Source: Acidimicrobiales bacterium
GTDB lineage: Bacteria; Actinomycetota; Acidimicrobiia; Acidimicrobiales; JADJXE01
DNA: 64,000 bases
Direction of reading: 5' to 3'
Assembly (NCBI GenBank): GCA_016716005.1
Contig: JADJXE010000001.1
Span: 2,679,001 to 2,743,000, forward strand
Below, piece by piece: positions 8,768-17,440 of the stretch; the stretch's first letter is position 1; every line of letters starts with the position of its first letter. Under the pieces are notes generated by a model that was not told where the DNA came from, did not search any database, and saw nothing but the letters and a program-made list of their open reading frames with translations. The position numbers were made by a program, and so were the translations under genes.

Positions 8768-9391
8768 TCAGGCCTCGCCGAACTGGCGGTCGCCGGCGTC
8801 ACCGAGGCCGGGCACGATGTAGGCGGCCTGGGTGAGCCGCTCGTCGACGGCGGCGCACACCACCCTCAGGTCGAGGCCGGTGGCGGTCAGGCGGTCGAGG
8901 CCGACCGAGCTGGCCACCACGCACACCACCGTCACCCGGCCCATCCCGCCCTCCTCGGCGATCAGCCGGATGGTGTGCTCCAGCGAGCCACCCGTGGCGA
9001 TCATGGGGTCGAGCACGAGCACGTCGCGGCCGGCCAGCTCGGGGAGGGTGTTCAGGTAGGGACGCGGCTCGAACGTCACCTCGTCGCGCCGCATCCCGAC
9101 GAAGCCGGTGTCGGCGCTGGGCAGCAGGCGCAGGGTCGCGCCGAGCATGCCCAGCCCGGCCCGCAGGACGGGCACCACGACCGGCTCGACGGCCAGGCGC
9201 CGGCCGCGGCCGAGGCCGACCGGCGTCTGCACCTCGACCACCTGCGTCGGCAGGTTCCGGGTGGCCTCGTACACGAGCAGGGTGGTCAGCTCGTCGAGCA
9301 CCGGCCGGAACACCGCGGGTTCGCTGCGCTGGTCCCGCAACCGGGTGAGCCGGTCGGCGACGAGCGGGTGGTCCACGACGAGCGTCTCCAT
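8768..9391 (-). CDS. upp: Uracil phosphoribosyltransferase
   Basis: Enzyme of pyrimidine salvage that makes UMP from uracil and PRPP in the cytoplasm. At 207 residues it is full length. It has RAGLGML near residue 75, the PRPP-binding loop DVLVLDPMIATGGS (about 125-138) and the uracil-binding C-terminal segment YIVPGLGDAGDR-FGE. The ATG at 9389-9391 is chosen because upstream sequence in this frame is an antisense shadow of the P-type ATPase. The gene is divergent from the deoC remnant; both belong to nucleobase/nucleoside salvage, which suggests an ancestral salvage cluster. Confidence 0.95.
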   Translation of the reverse strand: METLVVDHPLVADRLTRLRDQRSEPAVFRPVLDELTTLLVYEATRNLPTQVVEVQTPVGLGRGRRLAVEPVVVPVLRAGLGMLGATLRLLPSADTGFVGMRRDEVTFEPRPYLNTLPELAGRDVLVLDPMIATGGSLEHTIRLIAEEGGMGRVTVVCVVASSVGLDRLTATGLDLRVVCAAVDERLTQAAYIVPGLGDAGDRQFGEA

Positions 9392-9439
9392 GCGACAGGG
9401 ATCATCGCCTCCGGGCTGCGGGGCGGCAAGGATCGGCCG

Positions 9440-9822
9440 GTGCACGCCTGGACGCGCTCGACGGTCGCCCCGACGGTCGACCACACCCTGCTGCGGCCGG
9501 AGGCCACCCCGGCCGAGGCGCGGGCCGCCTGCCGGGCGGCGGTGGCGCTGGGCGTGGGGGCGGTGTGCCTGTCGCCCACGCTGGTCGCCACCGCCGTCGA
9601 CGACCTGGCCATGGCCGGGTCCGCGATCCCGGTGGCCGCGGTGAAGGTGATCCTGGAGAGCGCCCTCTGGGACGACGAGTGGCGGGCCGGATTGTGCCGG
9701 GCGCCGAGCAGGGCGGGGCCGACCTGGTGGAGACCTCGACGGCCATGCACCCGGCGGGTGGCGCCACGGTCCGGGCGGTGTCCGTGATGGCCGAGGGCGG
9801 CCGGCTCGGCGTGAAGGGTTCG
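9440..9822 (+). pseudogene. deoC: Deoxyribose-phosphate aldolase remnant (internal deletion plus frameshift)
   Basis: Translation from the GTG at 9440 gives VDHTLLRPEATPAEARAAC and AVALGVGAVCLSPTLVA, the N-terminus of DeoC, and then joins directly to VKVILESALW. About 75 residues that normally carry the catalytic aspartate region are missing at the junction near 9640. Around 9700 the frame changes and the next frame reads GGADLVETSTAMHPAGGAT and GRLGVKGS, which is the DeoC strand holding the Schiff-base lysine. The rest of the C-terminus is absent. The copy cannot make a working aldolase. It lies between upp (divergent) and the P-type ATPase. Confidence 0.85.
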
Positions 9823-9848
9823 CCGCGGCCCGTGCCCTGCGGGGTGGT

Positions 9849-12281
9849 GTGCCAGGCTCGGAGGCCGTGGATGGCGCGACGCGGGCGCCCGCCGGGATCA
9901 CCGGGCTGACGGCCGTCGAGGTCGAGGAGCGGGTGCGGGACGGCCGCGTCAACGCCGTGCCCACGAGCCCCGGCCGCACCGTCGGCCAGATCGTCCGGGC
10001 CAACGTGCTCACACCCGTGAACGGCATCATCGGCAGCCTGTTCGTGGTGGTGCTTGTGGTCGCGCCCGGCCCCGACCTGCTCTTCGCCGGCGTGGTGATC
10101 GCCAACAGCCTCATCGGCATCGTGCAGGAGGCGCGAGCCCGTCGGGCCCTGGCCCGCCTGGCCGTGCTCAACGCGCCGCACGCACGCGTGGTGCGCGACG
10201 GGGTGGTGCGGGAGCTGGCGGTGGAGGAGGTCGTCGCCGACGACGTGATCGAGCTCCAGCCGGGCGACCAGGTGGTGGTCGACGGCGAGGTGGTGCTGGG
10301 TCGGGGCCTCGAGGTGGACGAGTCGCTCCTCACCGGCGAGGCCGAGCCGGTGCCCAAGTCCGAGGCCGACGAGGTGCTGTCGGGCAGCTTCGTGGCCGCC
10401 GGGTCGGGGGTCTTCCGGGCCACGCGCGTCGGGGCCGAGGCCTACGCCGTCCGCCTGGCCGAGGAGGCCAAGCGGTTCAGCCTCGTCCGCTCGGAGCTGC
10501 GCGACGGCGTCAACTGGCTGCTCAGGCGGCTGGTGGTGGTCATCCCGCCCCTCGCGCTGCTGCTCCTGTGGGACCTCCACGACCACGACGGCGACTGGAC
10601 CGAGGCGATCCTGGGCACGGTCGCGGCGGCGGTCTCGATGGTGCCCGACGGGCTCGTGCTGCTCACCAGCGTGGCGTTCATCGTCGGCGTGCTCGAGCTG
10701 GCCCGGCGCCAGGCCCTGGCCAAGGAGCTGGCGTCGGTGGAGCTGCTCGCCCGGGTGAGCGTGCTCTGCCTCGACAAGACCGGCACCATCACGACCGGCG
10801 AGATCGCCTTCAGCGAGCTGCAGGTGCTCGACGGTGCCGACGACGGTGCCGACGGGGTGGCCGCCGCCCTCGGGGCGCTGGCCGTGGCCGACCCCACCCC
10901 CAACGCCACGCTGCGGGCCCTTGGGGCCAGGTTCGGGCCCCCGGCCGGCTGGGCGCCCGACGAGGTCGTGCCCTTCTCGTCGGCCCGCAAGTGGTCGGGG
11001 GCCTCGTTCCCCGAGCGGGGCACGTGGCTGCTGGGCGCACCCGAGGTGCTGCTCCCCCCGGGCGAGGCGCGGGTCCGGGCCCTGGTCACGGCCGAGGCCG
11101 AGGCCGGCCGCCGGGTCGTGCTGCTCGCGCGGGCGCCGGCCGGGCCCCTCGACCCCGATCTGCTGCCCGACCGACGTTCTCCCGCCGCCCTCGTGCTGCT
11201 CGAGGACCAGGTGCGCCCCGACGCGGCCGAGATCCTGCGGTACTTCACCGACCAGGGCGTGCGGCTGAAGGTGATCTCGGGTGACCACCCGGCCACGGTG
11301 GCGGCGGTGGCCCGGCGGGCCGGGGTGCCCCACGTGGGCCGGCCGGTCGACGCCCGCACGCTCCCGGTGGAGCCGGCCGCACTCGCCGCCTCGGTGGCCG
11401 CGGCGACGGTGTTCGGCCGGGTGACGCCGCACCAGAAGCGGGAGATGGTGCACGCCCTCCAGAGCCGGGGCGAGACGGTGGCCATGACCGGCGACGGGGT
11501 GAACGACGTGCTCGCCCTCAAGGACTCCGACATGGGGATCGCCATGGGCTCGGGCAGCGCCGCGACGAGGGCCGTGGCCGAGCTCGTGCTGCTCGACAAC
11601 CGCTTCGCCACGCTCCCGACGGTGCTGGCCGCCGGCCGCAGGGTGTTCAACAACATGGAGCGGGTCGCCAACCTGTTCGTCAACAAGACCAGCTACGCAG
11701 TGCTGCTGGCCCTGCTGGTGGTGGCCACCGCCGTCGAGTACCCGTTCCTGCCCCGCCACCTCACCCTGGTCGGCTCGCTCAGCATCGGGATACCGGGGTT
11801 CGTGCTGTCGTTCGCCCCCAACACCAGGCGGGCCGTCCCCGGCTTCATCGGCCGCGTCCTGCGCTTCTCCCTGCCGTCGGGGTTCGTGTGCGGCATGTGC
11901 ACGTTCTGGGTCTTCTGGGTGCTCCGCCGTCGCCTCACCGACACGGTGACGCTGGACGAGGCCCGCACCGCTGCGACCCTCGTGCTGCTGTGGGCCGCGC
12001 TCCTCGTGCTGGCCAAGCTGGCCCGCCCGCTCTCGGCGTGGCGGCTGGGGCTGGTGCTGTCGATGTTCGGCTGCTACCTGGGCGTGCTGGCGATCCCGGC
12101 GCTGCGGGGGTTCTTCGCCCTCGACCTGCCGCCCACCAGCGCCTGGTGGGTGCCGGGCGTGGGGCTGCTGGTGGCCACCGTGGCCCTGCTGGCGGGGCCC
12201 CGCCTGGTGCCCTGGTGGGGCCGGGGCGACGCCGCCCAGGCCCTGCCAGCCGTCGGCGGCGACGACACCCGAGCGGGCTAG
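9849..12281 (+). CDS. Cation-translocating P-type ATPase (CtpE-like)
   Basis: Integral-membrane P-type ATPase of 810 residues. Visible elements are an actuator domain with DESLLTGEAEP, the phosphorylation site CLDKTGTITTGE (near residue 310) and the hinge motif MTGDGVNDVLALKDSDMG. Transmembrane helices lie at about residues 50-90 and 220-280, with a C-terminal set from about 615 to 790. There is no heavy-metal-binding N-domain and no CPC motif. The M4 motif reads SMVPDGLVL, and the whole layout closely resembles mycobacterial CtpE, reported as a calcium transporter; calcium as substrate is therefore an inference. The start is a GTG at 9849, with another GTG at 9867. The stop overlaps the convergent cyclase stop. 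Confidence 0.88.
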   Translation: MPGSEAVDGATRAPAGITGLTAVEVEERVRDGRVNAVPTSPGRTVGQIVRANVLTPVNGIIGSLFVVVLVVAPGPDLLFAGVVIANSLIGIVQEARARRALARLAVLNAPHARVVRDGVVRELAVEEVVADDVIELQPGDQVVVDGEVVLGRGLEVDESLLTGEAEPVPKSEADEVLSGSFVAAGSGVFRATRVGAEAYAVRLAEEAKRFSLVRSELRDGVNWLLRRLVVVIPPLALLLLWDLHDHDGDWTEAILGTVAAAVSMVPDGLVLLTSVAFIVGVLELARRQALAKELASVELLARVSVLCLDKTGTITTGEIAFSELQVLDGADDGADGVAAALGALAVADPTPNATLRALGARFGPPAGWAPDEVVPFSSARKWSGASFPERGTWLLGAPEVLLPPGEARVRALVTAEAEAGRRVVLLARAPAGPLDPDLLPDRRSPAALVLLEDQVRPDAAEILRYFTDQGVRLKVISGDHPATVAAVARRAGVPHVGRPVDARTLPVEPAALAASVAAATVFGRVTPHQKREMVHALQSRGETVAMTGDGVNDVLALKDSDMGIAMGSGSAATRAVAELVLLDNRFATLPTVLAAGRRVFNNMERVANLFVNKTSYAVLLALLVVATAVEYPFLPRHLTLVGSLSIGIPGFVLSFAPNTRRAVPGFIGRVLRFSLPSGFVCGMCTFWVFWVLRRRLTDTVTLDEARTAATLVLLWAALLVLAKLARPLSAWRLGLVLSMFGCYLGVLAIPALRGFFALDLPPTSAWWVPGVGLLVATVALLAGPRLVPWWGRGDAAQALPAVGGDDTRAG

Positions 12282-13375
12282 CCGGCCCTCCGGGCCGGGG
12301 TGATCCGCCAGGTCGCCACCGGCGCGGCCACGCCCCGCAGGCGTCGCGGCCCCAGGGGCTGCGCCGCCGGCACGGCGGCGCCGACCTCGGCCGTGGCCAG
12401 CACCTCTCCCGGGGCGGCGTCGCCGGCGAGGCGGGCGGCCACGTTCACCAGCGGGCCGACGTAGTCGCCGCTGCGGTGCTGGATCTCGCCGTGGGCCACC
12501 CCGGCGCGGGCCCCCAGCAGGCGCGGGTCGGCTCCGGCCGAGGCCACGACGTCGAGGGCGATGCCGGCCGCGGCCGCGGGCTCGGTGGCCACGAACATCA
12601 CCGCGTCGCCCAGGTACTTCACGATGCGCCCGCCGTGGGCGGCCACCGCGTCGTCGGCGGCCCGCTCGAAGTCGCCCAGCACGCCCGCCAGCTCGGGTGC
12701 CGCCAGCCGCTCGGCCAGCTCGGTGGAGCCGACCAGGTCGACGAAGCCGACCGCCAGCACCGTGCTGTGGCGGGGCACGTCGCCGGCGGTGCCGTGGATG
12801 CGGGGGATGGCCGCCACGAAGTGGAGGCGCAGCAGCACGTCGAGCAGCGGTGGGATCGCCTCCAGGGCGTCGACCGCGCCGGCGACGGCGACGGCGAAGT
12901 CGATGTCGTCGGTGCCGGCCGCGTCGAGCGGCGCCGCGGTCTCGGTGGCGAAGGTGGAGTGGGCGGCCTCGGCCACCGACGCCATGGCCGACCCGAGCAC
13001 CCGCGAGAGGCGGACGACGCCGTCCTCGCCCAGCAGGGCCAGGCCCGCGGCACCGGCCTGCAGCACCACCAGCTCGCTCGGGTGGCACCGCGGCTCGTCG
13101 CCGGGGTCGGGCAGGCCCACGGCCCGTCGCAGCCGCCGGGCCAGGGCCAGCTCGATGCCCGCCTGCTCGGCCAGCGAGGCCAGGGTGACGTGGCCGCGGC
13201 CCGCCAGCACGGCCCGCTCGCTCACCACGTTCCCCAGCGACCCTGCGGCCAGGGCGTCGGCCAGCTCGTCGACGGTGGCCGCTCCTCCCAGCCGGGCCGA
13301 CAGCGCTGCCAGGCGGGTCCGCACCCCCGCGTCGAGGGGGCCGTGGCTGCTCGGGTCGGCCGGGTCCTCGGGCAC
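12278..13375 (-). CDS. Class III adenylate/guanylate cyclase with N-terminal regulatory domain
   Basis: A 365-residue soluble cyclase. The C-terminal catalytic domain (about 205-360) shows the first metal aspartate in VGFVDLVGST and the substrate lysine and second metal aspartate in GGRIVKYLGDAVMF. It also has the adenine-selecting aspartate in GDYVGPLVN and the transition-state Asn/Arg pair in VNVAARLAG. A complete set is present, so it should form active homodimers making cAMP. The first 170 residues are helical and resemble the autoinhibitory N-terminal domain of pH-sensing mycobacterial cyclases such as Rv1264; that regulatory role is inferred. No transmembrane segment. The GTG start lies eight bases after a TAGCAT box. 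Confidence 0.87.
   Translation of the reverse strand: MPEDPADPSSHGPLDAGVRTRLAALSARLGGAATVDELADALAAGSLGNVVSERAVLAGRGHVTLASLAEQAGIELALARRLRRAVGLPDPGDEPRCHPSELVVLQAGAAGLALLGEDGVVRLSRVLGSAMASVAEAAHSTFATETAAPLDAAGTDDIDFAVAVAGAVDALEAIPPLLDVLLRLHFVAAIPRIHGTAGDVPRHSTVLAVGFVDLVGSTELAERLAAPELAGVLGDFERAADDAVAAHGGRIVKYLGDAVMFVATEPAAAAGIALDVVASAGADPRLLGARAGVAHGEIQHRSGDYVGPLVNVAARLAGDAAPGEVLATAEVGAAVPAAQPLGPRRLRGVAAPVATWRITPARRAG
12282..12298. terminator. Hairpin at the convergent ATPase/cyclase ends
   Basis: A seven-base-pair perfect stem (ccggccc, loop tcc, gggccgg) begins one base after the P-type ATPase TAG and lies inside the last codons of the convergent cyclase gene. It is well placed to end transcription from the ATPase side; no T-tract follows. 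Confidence 0.4.
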
Positions 13376-13383
13376 GGACCCCG

Positions 13384-13389
13384 ATGCTA
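13384..13389 (-). promoter_or_regulatory. -10 box (TAGCAT) for the cyclase
   Basis: TAGCAT on the minus strand ends eight bases before the cyclase GTG at 13375, a leaderless-type spacing. Confidence 0.45.
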
Positions 13390-13422
13390 CGGGGGGTTCG
13401 CCGGCCCGGCTGGGGCGTCTCC

Positions 13423-13428
13423 TAGGCT
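13423..13428 (+). promoter_or_regulatory. -10 box (TAGGCT) for the MBOAT gene
   Basis: TAGGCT ends nine bases before the GTG at 13438. With the cyclase box it forms a 62-bp divergent promoter region. Confidence 0.45.
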
Positions 13429-13437
13429 CCCGGCCCG

Positions 13438-14862
13438 GTGCTCTTCCCGACGGTCGAGTTCGCCATCTTCTTCTCCATCGTGTTCGTGGCGTGCTGGCTG
13501 CTGCGGCCCTTCCCGCTGCCCTGGCGGCTCTTCATGCTCGCCGCCAGCTACGTCTTCTACTGCTGGTGGGACTGGCACTACGGCCTGCTGCTCGCCGGCT
13601 CGACCCTCGCCAACCACCTGGCCGCCAGGGCGATCCACGCCACGCGCGACGAGCGCGGCCGGCGCGCGATCTTGATCGGGGCGGTCGCCGCGAACCTGGC
13701 TGCGCTGGGCTGGTTCAAGTACTACGGCTTCTTCGCCAGCTCGGTCGTGGGCGGCCTGCGCGACGTCGGCCTCGACGTGGCGGTGCCCCTGGTGCAGGTG
13801 GTGCTCCCCGTCGGGATCTCCTTCTTCACCTTCATGGCGCTGAGCTACGTGATCGACACCTACCGGCGGGAGCTGTCGCCGCCGTCGCTGCTCGACTTCG
13901 CCCTGTACCTGGCGTTCTTCCCCCACCTCGTGGCCGGGCCGATCGTTCGGGCCTCCGAGCTGCTGCCCCAGTTCGCCCTGCACCCCGATCCCAGGCGGCT
14001 CGACTCGGCCCAGGCCTTCCGCCTCATCGTGGCGGGCATGTTCAAGAAGGTCGTGGTGTCGAGCTTCCTCGCCGGCGCGATCGTCGACCGGGTCTTCGCG
14101 GCCCCGGCCAGCGCCTCGTCGCTCGAGATCCTCTTCGCGATCTACGCCTACGCGATCCAGATCTACGCCGACTTCTCCGGCTACACCGACATCGCCATCG
14201 GCTGCGCCCTGCTGCTGGGCTTCCGGTTCCCCCAGAACTTCGACGCCCCGTACACCTCGCGCTCGGTGCAGGAGTTCTGGCGGCGCTGGCACATGTCGCT
14301 GTCACGGTGGCTGCGCGACTACCTGTACGTGCCCCTCGGCGGCAACCGGGGCAGCACCCTGCAGACGTACCGCAACCTCATGCTCACCATGCTCCTCGGG
14401 GGGCTGTGGCACGGGGCGAGCTGGACCTTCGTGGTGTGGGGAGGCATCCACGGCTCGGCCCTCTGCGTGGATCGCTGGCAGGCCGACCGCCACGAGCGTC
14501 GCGGCCTGGGCCCCGTGGTGGACACGCCGGCGCGCGCCGTGCTCCGCTGGTTCGTCGCCTTCCACGTCGTGTGCCTGGCGTGGGTGTTCTTCCGGGCCGA
14601 GACGCTCACCGCGGCGTGGCAGCTGCTCACCCGGCTGTTCACGGCCTGGGGTCCCGCCCCCCTGGTCACCCCCCTGCTGGTGGCGACGATCGTCGCCATG
14701 CTGGCCGCCCAGTTCGTGCCGCCGAGGTTCGTCCTCACCGTCCAGTCCGCCTACTCGCGGTTCCCCTGGGCCGTTCAGGGCGCGATCCTGGGCGGGGCGT
14801 TCCTGCTGATCGACTCGCTCGGGCCCGTGGGCGTGGCCCCCTTCATCTACTTCCAGTTCTGA
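13438..14862 (+). CDS. MBOAT-family membrane O-acyltransferase (AlgI-like)
   Basis: Polytopic membrane protein of 474 residues with about ten hydrophobic segments. It carries the MBOAT hallmarks: FFPHLVAGPIVR near residue 162, YADFSGYTDIAIG, FWRRWHMSLSRWLRDYLY and the presumed catalytic histidine in GGLWHGASWTF (about residue 325). AlgI-type members pass acyl groups across the membrane for O-acetylation of extracellular polysaccharide, together with a periplasmic SGNH partner. The SGNH gene starts only one base after this stop, which fits that partnership. The polysaccharide acceptor is not identifiable here. The GTG start follows a TAGGCT box at leaderless spacing. Confidence 0.9.
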   Translation: MLFPTVEFAIFFSIVFVACWLLRPFPLPWRLFMLAASYVFYCWWDWHYGLLLAGSTLANHLAARAIHATRDERGRRAILIGAVAANLAALGWFKYYGFFASSVVGGLRDVGLDVAVPLVQVVLPVGISFFTFMALSYVIDTYRRELSPPSLLDFALYLAFFPHLVAGPIVRASELLPQFALHPDPRRLDSAQAFRLIVAGMFKKVVVSSFLAGAIVDRVFAAPASASSLEILFAIYAYAIQIYADFSGYTDIAIGCALLLGFRFPQNFDAPYTSRSVQEFWRRWHMSLSRWLRDYLYVPLGGNRGSTLQTYRNLMLTMLLGGLWHGASWTFVVWGGIHGSALCVDRWQADRHERRGLGPVVDTPARAVLRWFVAFHVVCLAWVFFRAETLTAAWQLLTRLFTAWGPAPLVTPLLVATIVAMLAAQFVPPRFVLTVQSAYSRFPWAVQGAILGGAFLLIDSLGPVGVAPFIYFQF

Positions 14863-14863
14863 C

Positions 14864-15907
14864 GTGCGCCGATCCCCACGACCGCCGACGGCCCCCAGGC
14901 CCGACCGTCCGCTCCCGGCGGGCAAGGTGCTGCTGGTGGGCGCCGTCGCCTTCGCCCTGGCCGCCATGTTCAACGCCGAGACGCTGGTCGAGATGGCCGA
15001 GCGCCAGCCCTACGGCTGGCAGCGCACCGCGTACCTGGCGATCACCCGGCCGATCCACACGGTGAGCCGGGTCCTGTTCCTCGACCGTCCCGGCGAAGCC
15101 GTCGACGCGGTGCGGGGCCGCAACCGCGAGCAGGTCGACCTGGCCGAGCTCACCGTCACGCCCTCGGCGGCGGCGCCCGACGCCGCCGGCACCACGACCA
15201 CCACCCTGGCGCCTCTCCGCCGCCCCAGCACCACCGACCCGTTGAACCTCTGGGTTGGCGGCGACTCCATGTCGCAGGCCTTCGGGCAGTCGCTGGTCCG
15301 GAAGGCGTCGGAGACGGGCCTGGTCGACGCCGTCCTCGACGCCCACGTGTCGACCGGGCTCACCCGGCCCGACTTCTTCGACTGGTCGGCGCGCATCGTC
15401 GACGTGGTGCAGAACCAGCGGCCCGAGGTCATGGTGCCGATGTTCGGCGCCAACGACGCCCAGACGATGGTCGTCGACGGCCGGGTGGTCGACGTGGACG
15501 ATCCGACCTGGCAGGCGGAGTACCGGCGCCGGGTCGGCCTCGTCATGGACTACCTGGTGCAGAACGGCGTGCGGGTGTGGTGGGTGGGCCAGCCGATCAT
15601 GTCGTCGCCCGACTTCACGGCACGCATGCGGATCCTCAACGGCATCTACCGCGAGGAGGCGGCCTCCCGCCCCGGGATCACGTTCGTCGACGCGATGCCG
15701 GTGTTCGCCGACGCCGCCGGCGCGTACAGCGCCTACCTGCCCGACGACGAGGGCGAGCAGCGCCTGATGCGCGCCCAGGACGGCGTCCACCTCACCCTGG
15801 ACGGCGCCGACCGGCTGGCGGACGTGGTGCTGGCCGACGTCTTCGCCGACCTCGCCCCGCCCAGCGCCACCCCCACGACGACGCGGCCGCCGTCGACCGC
15901 GGGCTGA
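14864..15907 (+). CDS. Membrane-anchored SGNH/GDSL hydrolase (DUF459-like), MBOAT partner
   Basis: A 347-residue protein with one N-terminal hydrophobic helix (about 20-42), a Thr/Pro-rich linker near 110 and an extracytoplasmic SGNH domain. Block I is GGDSMSQAFG, block III is GANDAQ and block V is DGVHLTLDGA with the Asp-x-x-His pair. Such proteins act as O-acetyltransferases or esterases on surface glycans, taking acyl groups delivered by the upstream MBOAT protein. The GTG start lies one base after the MBOAT stop, so the two are surely co-transcribed. The C-terminus is a short Thr/Pro tail. Confidence 0.85.
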   Translation: MRRSPRPPTAPRPDRPLPAGKVLLVGAVAFALAAMFNAETLVEMAERQPYGWQRTAYLAITRPIHTVSRVLFLDRPGEAVDAVRGRNREQVDLAELTVTPSAAAPDAAGTTTTTLAPLRRPSTTDPLNLWVGGDSMSQAFGQSLVRKASETGLVDAVLDAHVSTGLTRPDFFDWSARIVDVVQNQRPEVMVPMFGANDAQTMVVDGRVVDVDDPTWQAEYRRRVGLVMDYLVQNGVRVWWVGQPIMSSPDFTARMRILNGIYREEAASRPGITFVDAMPVFADAAGAYSAYLPDDEGEQRLMRAQDGVHLTLDGADRLADVVLADVFADLAPPSATPTTTRPPSTAG

Positions 15908-15913
15908 CGGCCC

Positions 15914-16702
15914 TCAGGTCTGGGTGCGGCCCCGCTCGACGATCGCCTGACGGCGGGCCTCGACCTCCGCCGGGTCGATCCCCCGGCCCTGCCACTCGCG
16001 GGCCATCCGGCCCTCCACCGCCCAGCCCTCGTCGACGGTGACCCCGGTGACCGCGTCGTACGTCTCGAGCATGCGGCGCACCCCGCGCTGGTCGTTCCCG
16101 ACGATGTCGCGGGCGATGCCACGGCTGAAGGCGAGCAGCTCGCCGTGGGGCACGACGTGGTTCACGAGGCCCAGGGCCAGTGCCTCCTGGGCGGTGAGGA
16201 AGTTGCCGGTGAGGCTCATCTCCCGGGCCCGCCGCACCCCGATCGCCTGCGGGAGCAGCACCGACAGCCCCCAGCCCGGCATCACCCCGACCCGGGCGTG
16301 GGTGTCGCCGAAGCGGGCCCGGTCGGAGGCGACCAGGAAGTGGCAGTTGAGGGCCAGCTCGAACCCGCCGGTGACCGCGGCCCCGTTGACGGCCCCGATC
16401 ACCGGCTTGGCCATCGGCGGGAACGGGCCCCGCTTGCCGGTCCGGGTGGGCTCGCCGGTGGCGTTGCCGGCGCGGAGGTTGTCGCCGGTCGACCCCAGCT
16501 CCTTCAGGTCGAGCCCGGCGCAGAACACCGGGTCGGCCCCGGTGAGGATCACCACGTCGACGTCGTCGCGCCGGTCGAGCTCGGTGAGCGTGGCCGGGAC
16601 GGCCCGCAGCAGCTCGCTGTTGAGGGCGTTGCGGGCCTCGGGGCGGTTCAGGGTCACGGTGGCGATGCGGTCGTCCACGTCGACCAGCAGCACGTCGGGC
16701 AC
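15914..16702 (-). CDS. Enoyl-CoA hydratase/isomerase (crotonase superfamily)
   Basis: Crotonase-fold protein of 262 residues. The CoA oxyanion-hole segment AVNGAAVTGGFELAL and the FCAGLDLKEL segment are clear; a catalytic-type glutamate occurs in FELAL, but the second catalytic glutamate position near GVMPGWGL is not a canonical Glu. The exact reaction (hydratase, isomerase or other) is therefore open. A TTG at 16717 would extend the frame by five codons. GTG at 16702 is preferred because the bases ggagg (16711-16715) lie eight bases upstream as one of the few good Shine-Dalgarno sites in the window. The upstream sequence is an unusual GGGGC tandem repeat. Confidence 0.85.
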   Translation of the reverse strand: MPDVLLVDVDDRIATVTLNRPEARNALNSELLRAVPATLTELDRRDDVDVVILTGADPVFCAGLDLKELGSTGDNLRAGNATGEPTRTGKRGPFPPMAKPVIGAVNGAAVTGGFELALNCHFLVASDRARFGDTHARVGVMPGWGLSVLLPQAIGVRRAREMSLTGNFLTAQEALALGLVNHVVPHGELLAFSRGIARDIVGNDQRGVRRMLETYDAVTGVTVDEGWAVEGRMAREWQGRGIDPAEVEARRQAIVERGRTQT

Positions 16703-16717
16703 GGCGGGATCCTCCAA

Positions 16718-16748
16718 GGGGGCGGGGCGGGGCGGGGCGGGGCGGGGG
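16718..16748. repeat. GGGGC pentanucleotide tandem repeat (six G-runs)
   Basis: Six runs of four or five G separated by single C bases on the plus strand, directly upstream of the crotonase ribosome-binding site on the other strand. It could form a G-quadruplex and is prone to slippage, so its length may vary between strains. Confidence 0.7.
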
Positions 16749-16763
16749 TACCGGGGTCAGGCG

Positions 16764-17375
16764 TCAGGCGCCGAGGTCGTCGGCCTCGTCGGGCGGCAGG
16801 TACGACAGCTTGAGGTCGCCCAGCCTCACCAGGGTCGACGCGATCCAGCCGCCCATGGCCCCGAAGTGGTCGTCGAGGATCGAGCCGTCGGCGAGCGTCT
16901 CCTCGTCGAGCTCGTAGGTGCCCTCGTAGCTCACCTCGATGGCGTGCTCGGGGAGCTCGAGGCCTCGGGTGTAGACCACCTCGACGGTGGGCCCGGAGCG
17001 CTCGAGGGGCTCGCGCCCGATGGGCGGGGACGCCTCGGGCAGGGCGGCCAGCACCTCGTCGGGATCGGGCGGATCGGTGAGGCGCTGGATGCGCAGCACC
17101 ACCTCGACGTCGATGCGGGGCGGGTCGGCGAAGGGCTCACCGATGTACCAGGAGCGGTAGGAGCTCTGGGCCCACGTGGGCCAGTCGAGCGTGATGTCGG
17201 CGCGGATGCGGGGCGGGAGGCCCTCGCCCGGCAGGCCGTAGGACGTCTCCCACGTGATGTCGCCCAGCAGCACGTCGACCTGGAAGCGCTCCTCGAAGGC
17301 CTGCCGCTCCAGCAGGGCTCCCTCGAGGGCGTCGCGGAGCGCGCCGATGGCGTCGGTGAAGACATGGTCGAGCAT
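16764..17375 (-). CDS. Conserved hypothetical protein
   Basis: A 203-residue acidic soluble protein that I do not recognise. It begins MLDHVFTDAIGALRDALEGAL, a helical segment. A mainly beta region follows with repeated paired strands (RADITLDWPTW, IDVEVVLRIQRL, TVEVVYTRGL, AIEVSYEGTYEL), and it ends in LKLSYLPPDEADDLGA. There is no signal peptide or membrane segment. Codon use and the TACCCT box nine bases before the ATG indicate a real gene. It sits between the crotonase and VOC genes on the same strand, with its own promoter. Confidence 0.75.
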   Translation of the reverse strand: MLDHVFTDAIGALRDALEGALLERQAFEERFQVDVLLGDITWETSYGLPGEGLPPRIRADITLDWPTWAQSSYRSWYIGEPFADPPRIDVEVVLRIQRLTDPPDPDEVLAALPEASPPIGREPLERSGPTVEVVYTRGLELPEHAIEVSYEGTYELDEETLADGSILDDHFGAMGGWIASTLVRLGDLKLSYLPPDEADDLGA

Positions 17376-17384
17376 GGCGGGCCG

Positions 17385-17390
17385 AGGGTA
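17385..17390 (-). promoter_or_regulatory. -10 box (TACCCT) for the 203-residue hypothetical gene
   Basis: TACCCT on the minus strand ends nine bases before the ATG at 17375. Confidence 0.45.
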
Positions 17391-17440
17391 CCGCCCCGGT
17401 CAGGCGCGGACGTCCCGGGGGGCGGGCCGGCTCGGTGTGC

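Noticed and set aside
9402..13088. 1228-codon minus-strand frame
   Set aside because: Antisense of the P-type ATPase and an out-of-frame reading of the cyclase.
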